In this document: piece after piece, positions 7,192 to 10,775 of the stretch
How positions within the stretch are numbered: position 1 is the first letter of the stretch
How the letters are laid out: the number at the start of each line of letters is the position of its first letter
Assembly: GCA_036558305.1 (NCBI GenBank)
Contig: DATBFX010000405.1
Location: forward strand, 1-10,775
DNA length: 10,775 nt
From: DATBFX01 sp036558305
GTDB lineage: Bacteria > Chloroflexota > Chloroflexia > Thermomicrobiales > UBA6265
Direction of reading: 5' to 3'
Position numbers and translations under genes: made by a program
Notes under the pieces: generated by a model
The model's input: the letters and a program-made list of their open reading frames with translations, nothing else
What the model was told of the DNA's origin: nothing
Databases searched by the model: none

Positions 7192-7237
7192 TTACCCTCA
7201 CCCCCCTGCCCCCCTCTCCCGGTGCGCGGGCGAGGGG
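7192..7237. repeat. Intergenic palindromic element, copy A (CCCTCACCCC type)
   Basis: Begins six bases after the stop of the small membrane protein with TACCCTCACCCCCC. Its core is an imperfect hairpin: CCCCCTCTCCCG facing CGGGCGAGGGGG (one mismatch, loop of a few bases), ending near 7237. The same opening (TTACCCTCACCCC) and the CCCCTCTCCC core occur again after the dienelactone hydrolase gene at 9596. No T-run follows this copy, so factor-independent termination is doubtful. Further G/C-rich sequence to about 7315 (GGTTGGGGGTGGGGGCC) could pair with the outer C-rich arm and make a larger structure. Confidence 0.7.
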
Positions 7238-7332
7238 GAACGCGCTCAGCGGCACGCTCCCCTCCCTCTACGTAGGGCCGGGAACCCTCTGGGTGGCGGT
7301 TGGGGGTGGGGGCCACGCTCCGCACCGGCGAC

Positions 7333-7353
7333 CGATTCGTCCCCTCCGAATCG
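7333..7353. promoter_or_regulatory. 7-bp perfect inverted repeat upstream of the response regulator
   Basis: CGATTCG (7333-7339) and CGAATCG (7347-7353) form a perfect inverted repeat with a 7-bp spacer, about 60 bp before the regulator start. It has the shape of a dimer operator but also occurs by chance at this GC content. No partner copy was seen elsewhere in the window. Confidence 0.25.
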
Positions 7354-7381
7354 TTCTACGAAGAGATGGGCCCGGACTCGC

Positions 7382-7399
7382 CTCTCACCCAATCCGCAG
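7382..7399 (+). promoter_or_regulatory. Weak two-repeat match to the 11-bp-spaced heptamer box
   Basis: CTCTCAC (7382-7388) and TCCGCAG (7393-7399) lie 11 bp apart, each matching TTCTCAG at 5 of 7 positions. The stretch CACCCAATCCGCAG (7386-7399) agrees with CAGCCAATCCCCAG (8179-8192) in array 1 at 12 of 14 positions. It sits just before the TTG start of the regulator, where binding would block expression. Possible autorepression site; weak on its own. Confidence 0.3.
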
Positions 7400-7414
7400 A
7401 AACAGGTCGAACCC

Positions 7415-8143
7415 TTGGCCACCACGAACGACGACGCGCAACCCGACGCCCACATCCTCATCGTCGACGACGAGGCACCGATCCGCGAACTCGTCGCCAC
7501 CGCCCTCGGCTTCATCGGCTTCCGGGTGGAAACGGCCACCACCGGTCGCGACGCCCTGCGCACGATCGCCGCCGATCCGCCCGATCTGATCGTGCTCGAC
7601 GTCAACCTGCCGGACATCGACGGTTTCGAAGTCTGCCGGCGACTGCGCGACCACGGCGAGCAGATCCCCGTCATCTTCCTGACGGCCAGGGACGAAGACG
7701 AGGACCTGCGCGCCGGATTCGCCCGCGGGGCCGACGACTACCTCACCAAACCCTTCAGCTTCGAAGAACTCGTGCTGCGTATCCGCGCCATCCTCCGCCG
7801 GTCGCGCCGTCAACCGCCCGCCCCCGCCCGTCTCGTCTGCGGCGAACTCGTCCTCGACGACGCCGCACACCGGGTCTGGCGCGGCCAGGTAGAGGTGACG
7901 CTGACGCCGACCGAGTTCCGCCTGCTCCGCTACCTGATGCAAAACAGCGGGCGGGTCGTCTCGAAGGACCAGATCCTCGAGCACGTCTGGGCATTCGACT
8001 TCTCCGGCGAGTCGACGGTGGTCGAAACCTACGTCAGCTACCTCCGCCGCAAACTCGACGACCGGCCGGGTCGCCTGATCCAAACCGTCCGCGGTTTCGG
8101 CTACACGCTGCGGGCACCGGACACCCTCGCCCACGCCTCGTGA
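7415..8143 (+). CDS. OmpR/PhoB-family two-component response regulator (orphan)
   Basis: A 242-residue DNA-binding response regulator. The receiver domain (about 12-122) has the acidic pocket DDE (Asp18, Asp19), the phosphoacceptor Asp62 in LIVLDVNLPDIDG, the switch Thr90 in IFLTAR and Lys112 in LTKPF. The C-terminal winged helix (about 140-233) shows TPTEFRLL, the recognition-helix segment VETYVSYLRRKL and the wing VRGFGYTL. The start is a TTG at 7415 with AGGT 7 nt upstream; no ATG or GTG lies in frame before the receiver domain, and the frame is conserved from ILIVDDE. Length is normal for the family. No histidine kinase is adjacent within the window, so its signal is unknown. Heptamers repeated every 11 bp directly downstream (8164-8192, 8372-8400) suit a regulator of this class, so local action is a reasonable inference. 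Confidence 0.92.
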   Translation: MATTNDDAQPDAHILIVDDEAPIRELVATALGFIGFRVETATTGRDALRTIAADPPDLIVLDVNLPDIDGFEVCRRLRDHGEQIPVIFLTARDEDEDLRAGFARGADDYLTKPFSFEELVLRIRAILRRSRRQPPAPARLVCGELVLDDAAHRVWRGQVEVTLTPTEFRLLRYLMQNSGRVVSKDQILEHVWAFDFSGESTVVETYVSYLRRKLDDRPGRLIQTVRGFGYTLRAPDTLAHAS

Positions 8144-8163
8144 TCGCCCGGTCTCTCGACGAC

Positions 8164-8192
8164 TTCTCAACCGCTTCACAGCCAATCCCCAG
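8164..8192 (+). promoter_or_regulatory. Array 1: three heptamers at 11-bp period, OmpR/PhoB-type binding site
   Basis: TTCTCAA (8164-8170), TTCACAG (8175-8181) and TCCCCAG (8186-8192) are spaced at exactly 11 bp, one helical turn, separated by 4-bp spacers. This is the layout of known PhoB boxes (7-bp direct repeats with 4-bp AT-rich spacers). The last heptamer ends 10 bp before TAGGCT, as E. coli Pho boxes end about 10 bp before the -10. It lies 20 bp after the regulator stop codon, supporting a link to that regulator. Confidence 0.6.
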
Positions 8193-8202
8193 CGAGGATC
8201 GG

Positions 8203-8208
8203 TAGGCT
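8203..8208 (+). promoter_or_regulatory. Candidate activator-dependent -10 element (TAGGCT)
   Basis: TAGGCT matches TATAAT at three of six positions including the key T-A and final T. No -35 hexamer precedes it; instead array 1 occupies that place with a 10-bp gap. Transcription would begin near 8214-8216 and run into the hairpin at 8284-8317. Confidence 0.35.
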
Positions 8209-8283
8209 GAGGAGCGTGCGGTCGCCGGGTGGCCGGGTCCTGAACCCCGGTCAAACTCCCCCGGTGACCGCTCCCGGTGCCCC

Positions 8284-8317
8284 GCCGGTGCCGCCGCTTC
8301 GCTCCGGCGGCACCGGC
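8284..8317 (+). terminator. Strong GC hairpin, possible terminator or attenuator
   Basis: GCCGGTGCCGCCG (8284-8296) pairs perfectly with CGGCGGCACCGGC (8305-8317) across an 8-base loop: 13 bp without mismatch. The following GTTCTC is only weakly T-rich, so intrinsic termination is possible but not certain. It could end the regulator transcript or cut short an RNA started at array 1. Confidence 0.55.
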
Positions 8318-8371
8318 GTTCTCATCGCCGTTGCCCGGCGAAGAACGGTGCGCACGCTACAATTGGAGTGA

Positions 8372-8400
8372 TTCTCAGCAAATTCCCAGGTTCTTTTCAG
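8372..8400 (+). promoter_or_regulatory. Array 2: three heptamers at 11-bp period, OmpR/PhoB-type binding site
   Basis: TTCTCAG (8372-8378), TTCCCAG (8383-8389) and TTTTCAG (8394-8400) repeat at exactly 11 bp and agree with one another better than array 1 (invariant TT at 1-2 and CAG at 5-7). Same strand as array 1, starting 208 bp downstream of it. It begins 8 bp after TACAAT (8358-8363), which would place it over a start site there, suggesting repression; alternatively it activates a promoter further down for the hydrolase gene. No well-spaced -10 follows it. Confidence 0.6.
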
Positions 8401-8602
8401 CACTGTCCGGCCTTCGTCTGCCATCCTGGGAAGCGGTCGATCGTCGCGCTGTGGTCCAACCGGCCTGGTCGGGAAGTCGGGCAAACCACGTGCGGCGGTC
8501 GATCGTCTTTCGGTCGAGGACACCGGTAGGCATCGTTCGTGCACCGCTACGCACGACGACGCACCCGTTCTACCGGCGCCGATTCGACAAGGGGGGATAC
8601 GG

Positions 8603-9592
8603 ATGAGGCCGCTCGGACAATTCGAGACCTATCTCGTCCACGAGTTCGTCCACGATTACGAAGAAGGATCGATGACGCGGCGCGACATGATGCGCCGCGT
8701 TTTGCACATCACCGGGAGCGTCGCGGCGACGGCGACGATCCTGACCCAACTCGGCGTGACCCCGCTCAGCCGCCTCGCTGCCGCCCAGGAGGCGACCCCG
8801 GCCTCTCCTACCGGGCCGCGCAGTCCGCTCTCCGTTCCCGCCGACGATCCCCGCATCATCGGCGAAGACATCACGTTCCCCGGCACCGACGCCACCATCA
8901 TGGCCTACCAGGCCCGCCCCTCCGGCACCGTCACCGGTACGCCGGGCGCAACGACCGCCGCCTCGCCGGTGGCCAGCAGCAAATTCCCGGTCGTCCTGGT
9001 CTGCCACGAAAACCGCGGTCTCACCGACCACATCAGGGACGTGGCGCGGCGATGGGCGGTCGAAGGCTACGTCGCCTGCGCCGTCGATCTCCTCAGCCGC
9101 GAGGGCGGCACGGCCGGTATCGCGGACCAATCGCAGATCCCGTCGCTGCTCTCGCCCGACGACAAGCGGCCGCAGCAGGTCGGCGATTTCCAATCGGCGG
9201 TCGCCTTCTACCAGACCCAGGACTTTGCCGACGCCACGCGGATCGGCATGAACGGGTTCTGCTTCGGCGGCGGCGTCACCTGGCTGGCCGCCACCCAGAT
9301 CCCGGAATTGAAAGCCGCCGCGCCGTACTACGGTCCGCCGCCCCCGACCGATCAGGTGCCGAACATCAAAGCGGCGGTGATCGGCATCTACTCGGACGAC
9401 CCCAACGACTTCGCCAACAACGGGCGCGACGAACTGGTCCAGGCGTTGCAAACGGCCGGTGTCACCTTCGAAATCAAGGTCTACCCGAACACCAAGCACG
9501 CCTTCAACAACGACACCGGCAACAATTACAACGAGCAGGCCTCACTTGCGGCCTGGAGCGACGCGACGGGGTGGTTCGCGCAATACCTTTAG
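8603..9592 (+). CDS. Dienelactone hydrolase family protein with Tat-like signal
   Basis: A 329-residue alpha/beta hydrolase of the dienelactone hydrolase family, enzymes that use a Cys nucleophile to open lactones or esters. The nucleophile elbow GFCFGGG places Cys220; Glu136 in CHENRG and His299 in KHAFNND fit the family set, and an Asp in YSDDPND (about 265-269) is the likely third triad member. The N-terminus is extended: a charged leader, then MTRRDMMRRVLHITGS (24-39) and a hydrophobic stretch to about 61 ending LAAAQEA, resembling a twin-arginine export signal with probable cleavage near 61-63. Residues 105-126 are a Thr/Ala/Ser/Pro-rich insertion before the first strand. A GGGGGG run 6 nt upstream supports the ATG. 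It stands alone, preceded by a 459-bp regulatory gap and followed by a terminator hairpin. Natural substrate unknown. Confidence 0.9.
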   Translation: MRPLGQFETYLVHEFVHDYEEGSMTRRDMMRRVLHITGSVAATATILTQLGVTPLSRLAAAQEATPASPTGPRSPLSVPADDPRIIGEDITFPGTDATIMAYQARPSGTVTGTPGATTAASPVASSKFPVVLVCHENRGLTDHIRDVARRWAVEGYVACAVDLLSREGGTAGIADQSQIPSLLSPDDKRPQQVGDFQSAVAFYQTQDFADATRIGMNGFCFGGGVTWLAATQIPELKAAAPYYGPPPPTDQVPNIKAAVIGIYSDDPNDFANNGRDELVQALQTAGVTFEIKVYPNTKHAFNNDTGNNYNEQASLAAWSDATGWFAQYL

Positions 9593-9595
9593 GCG

Positions 9596-9643
9596 TTACC
9601 CTCACCCCGGCCCCTCTCCCGCGCACCGGGAGAGGGGTTTTTT
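9596..9643 (+). terminator. Rho-independent terminator within palindromic element, copy B
   Basis: CCCCTCTCCCG (9611-9621) pairs with CGGGAGAGGGG (9627-9637) across a 5-base loop, followed by six T (9638-9643): a textbook intrinsic terminator for the hydrolase gene. The preceding TTACCCTCACCCC (from 9596) and the hairpin core also occur at copy A (7192-7237), so the terminator is part of a dispersed intergenic palindrome family. Confidence 0.9.
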
Positions 9644-9866
9644 CGCGTTCAGAGACGGGCGGCGATCGCGGCGCCGACGCCCGGTACCTCGATCCTGGCG
9701 GCCCCCAGATCGACGTCGGGCGGTGAACTGGAGTTCTTGCCGCTTTGCAGGAGACGGTGATCCGGCCCCCATCTCGGTAAACTATGCTAGCCAAAGCAGT
9801 CCGTCCGACGCCACAAGCTCCCGGCGCAAGGTGGCGAAGCACATGCACGGGCGAGGGGGGAAAACG

Positions 9867-10655
9867 ATGCGACTGGCACTCCGTGAAGACATGACACCCG
9901 GCACAACGCTCGCCGAGCAACTGACCTGGTTGGAGAAGTTGGACTTCGGCGGGATCGAACTCTGCGCGGGATCGCTCGACCTGCCGTCGCGGGAATTGCG
10001 GGCGACCTTCGCGGCGTTTCCGGTCCGCGCCGCGAACGTCACCGGCGCCTTCACGCTGCTCAGTCCCGATCCGGCGGCACGGGCGGCGGGGAAGGAACAG
10101 ATCCGGCGCCGGCTGGATCTGGCGGCGGAGTTGGGGGCGGCCGGGGTGCTGGTCGTCCCGCAATTCGGCCGGCAGCCGGCAATTCCCGATCTGTCGCCGC
10201 TGAAAACAGCGATCGAACTCGAAACCGAACTCCTGGTGCTCCAACTGCGGGAACTGGCGCCCGCCGCGAAGGCGGCCGGGATACCGATCCTCCTCGAACC
10301 GCTCAACCGCTACGAGGCCCACGTTCTCAACCGCCTGGACCAGGGTATCGCCGTCGCCGCCGCGGTCGGGCCCGAGATCAAAATCCTCGCCGACTTCTTC
10401 CACATGAACATCGAAGAGTCCGACATCGCCGCCGCCATCCGCGCCGCCGGCCCCCACCTCGCCTACGTCCACGTCGCCGACAGCAACCGTCTCCAGCCCG
10501 GTCTCGGCCACCTCGACTTCCACCCCGGCTTCACCGCCCTGAAGGAGACCGGCTACGACGGCTTCCTCGGCATCGAGTGCCGCGTCGAAGGACCCAAAGA
10601 ACAGGCCCTGAGGGAAAGCACGGCGCTACTCCGGGAGTGGTGGAAGGCGGCGTAG
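9867..10655 (+). CDS. TIM-barrel sugar epimerase/isomerase family protein (AP endonuclease 2 superfamily)
   Basis: A 262-residue protein of the xylose-isomerase-like TIM-barrel superfamily that includes D-tagatose 3-epimerase, hydroxypyruvate isomerase and IolE/IolI. The metal and catalytic set of that group is visible with matching spacing: Glu144 (LLEPLNRYE), Asp176 and His179 (ADFFHM), His202 (VHVADS) and Glu237 (GIECRV). Those positions track the Glu152, Asp185, His188, His211, Glu246 set of D-tagatose 3-epimerase, so a Mn/Co-dependent ketose epimerase or isomerase is likely. The ATG at 9867 is chosen because GAGGGGGG lies about 6 nt upstream; an ATG at 9843 is in frame but has no such site. 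No signal peptide, so cytoplasmic. It is separated from the preceding gene by a terminator and is probably transcribed alone; a TATGCT at 9783-9788 is the only promoter-like word seen. The sugar is not identifiable. Confidence 0.9.
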   Translation: MRLALREDMTPGTTLAEQLTWLEKLDFGGIELCAGSLDLPSRELRATFAAFPVRAANVTGAFTLLSPDPAARAAGKEQIRRRLDLAAELGAAGVLVVPQFGRQPAIPDLSPLKTAIELETELLVLQLRELAPAAKAAGIPILLEPLNRYEAHVLNRLDQGIAVAAAVGPEIKILADFFHMNIEESDIAAAIRAAGPHLAYVHVADSNRLQPGLGHLDFHPGFTALKETGYDGFLGIECRVEGPKEQALRESTALLREWWKAA

Positions 10656-10679
10656 ATTCGGCCTCGGCGGTCGGCCCCC

Positions 10680-10775
10680 CCGGCCCCCCAATCCTGGGGG
10701 GTGAACGGGTTGCTTCCTTCAGGGCCGTCCTAAAGACAACGAACCCTTCGTCTCCCCCCAGGATTGGGGGGCCGG
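10680..10775. repeat. Long inverted repeat with nested hairpins at window edge
   Basis: A perfect 22-bp inverted repeat has arms at 10680-10701 and 10754-10775, the second running to the window end. Each arm is itself a palindrome (CCCCCCA, loop ATCC, TGGGGGG), and the interior holds further pairing (GGGTT near 10707-10711 with AACCC at 10742-10746). The element starts 25 bp after the epimerase stop. It could be a bidirectional terminator or a small non-autonomous palindromic element; it may continue past the window. Confidence 0.75.

Larger units (their letters stand above)
8144..8602. other. 459-bp non-coding region with phased repeat arrays and a hairpin
   Basis: I see no credible gene here: open frames on both strands lack ribosome sites and have composition-driven residues. 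It contains, in order, repeat array 1 (8164-8192), a -10-like TAGGCT (8203-8208), a strong hairpin (8284-8317), a lone TACAAT (8358-8363) without a well-spaced -35, repeat array 2 (8372-8400), and the 13-bp direct repeat GCGGTCGATCGTC at 8433-8445 and 8495-8507. Its length and the regular sites suggest regulation of the dienelactone hydrolase gene, a small RNA, or both. Confidence 0.7.

Noticed and set aside
7192..7315. CRISPR array
   Set aside because: The G/C-rich repeats are palindromic and not regularly spaced with unique spacers; no cas genes.
7385..8254. 289-residue antisense open frame over the response regulator
   Set aside because: Composition-driven; the receiver and winged-helix motifs on the other strand are decisive.
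8144..8602. tRNA gene or riboswitch in the long gap
   Set aside because: No cloverleaf, T-loop GGTTCGA-type word or known aptamer core could be found by eye.
8570..9499. 309-residue antisense open frame over the dienelactone hydrolase
   Set aside because: Low-information residue mix and no start signals; the + strand carries clear catalytic motifs.

Overview
This is a very GC-rich, gene-dense bacterial window. The gene content (a CocE-like hydrolase, a Tat-exported dienelactone hydrolase, an OmpR-type regulator, VapBC) and base composition fit a Chloroflexota relative such as Thermomicrobia. That placement is inference; there is no rRNA or other marker here.

Layout, left to right. (1) A CocE/NonD-type serine hydrolase on + (63-1814). 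(2) A vapBC-like toxin-antitoxin pair on + (1880-2622), joined by an ATGA overlap. (3) A BsuBI/PstI-type restriction-modification unit on - (methyltransferase 3686-5344, endonuclease 2727-3689), visibly less GC-rich than its surroundings. It is bracketed by a 75-bp direct repeat (2643-2717 and 5494-5568, one mismatch). The right copy is the living 3' end of the next gene, an SDR oxidoreductase (5494-6255, -); the left copy is a detached duplicate of those last 25 codons. This is the scar expected when an R-M unit inserts with a long target duplication. (4) Upstream of the SDR gene is a decayed M20 peptidase (6252-6836, -), with an internal deletion and no C-terminal half. (5) On +, a 62-residue single-TM protein (6998-7186) is followed by a palindromic intergenic element and an orphan OmpR/PhoB-family response regulator with a TTG start (7415-8143).

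(6) The 459-bp gap after the regulator (8144-8602) is the most informative non-coding stretch. It holds two arrays, each of three TTCTCAG-like heptamers spaced at exactly 11 bp (8164-8192 and 8372-8400), the architecture bound by PhoB/OmpR-type dimers. The first array ends 10 bp before a -10-like TAGGCT, and a perfect 13-bp-stem hairpin lies about 70 bp further on, so a regulator-controlled short RNA or leader is possible. (7) Then come a Tat-exported dienelactone hydrolase-like protein (8603-9592) with a clear terminator, a TIM-barrel sugar epimerase/isomerase-like protein (9867-10655), and a long inverted repeat reaching the window edge (10680-10775).

The window looks like an ordinary metabolic neighbourhood interrupted by one mobile R-M unit, with local gene decay and intergenic palindromes. 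The strongest second-look items are the R-M insertion scar and the 11-bp-phased repeat arrays beside the orphan response regulator.
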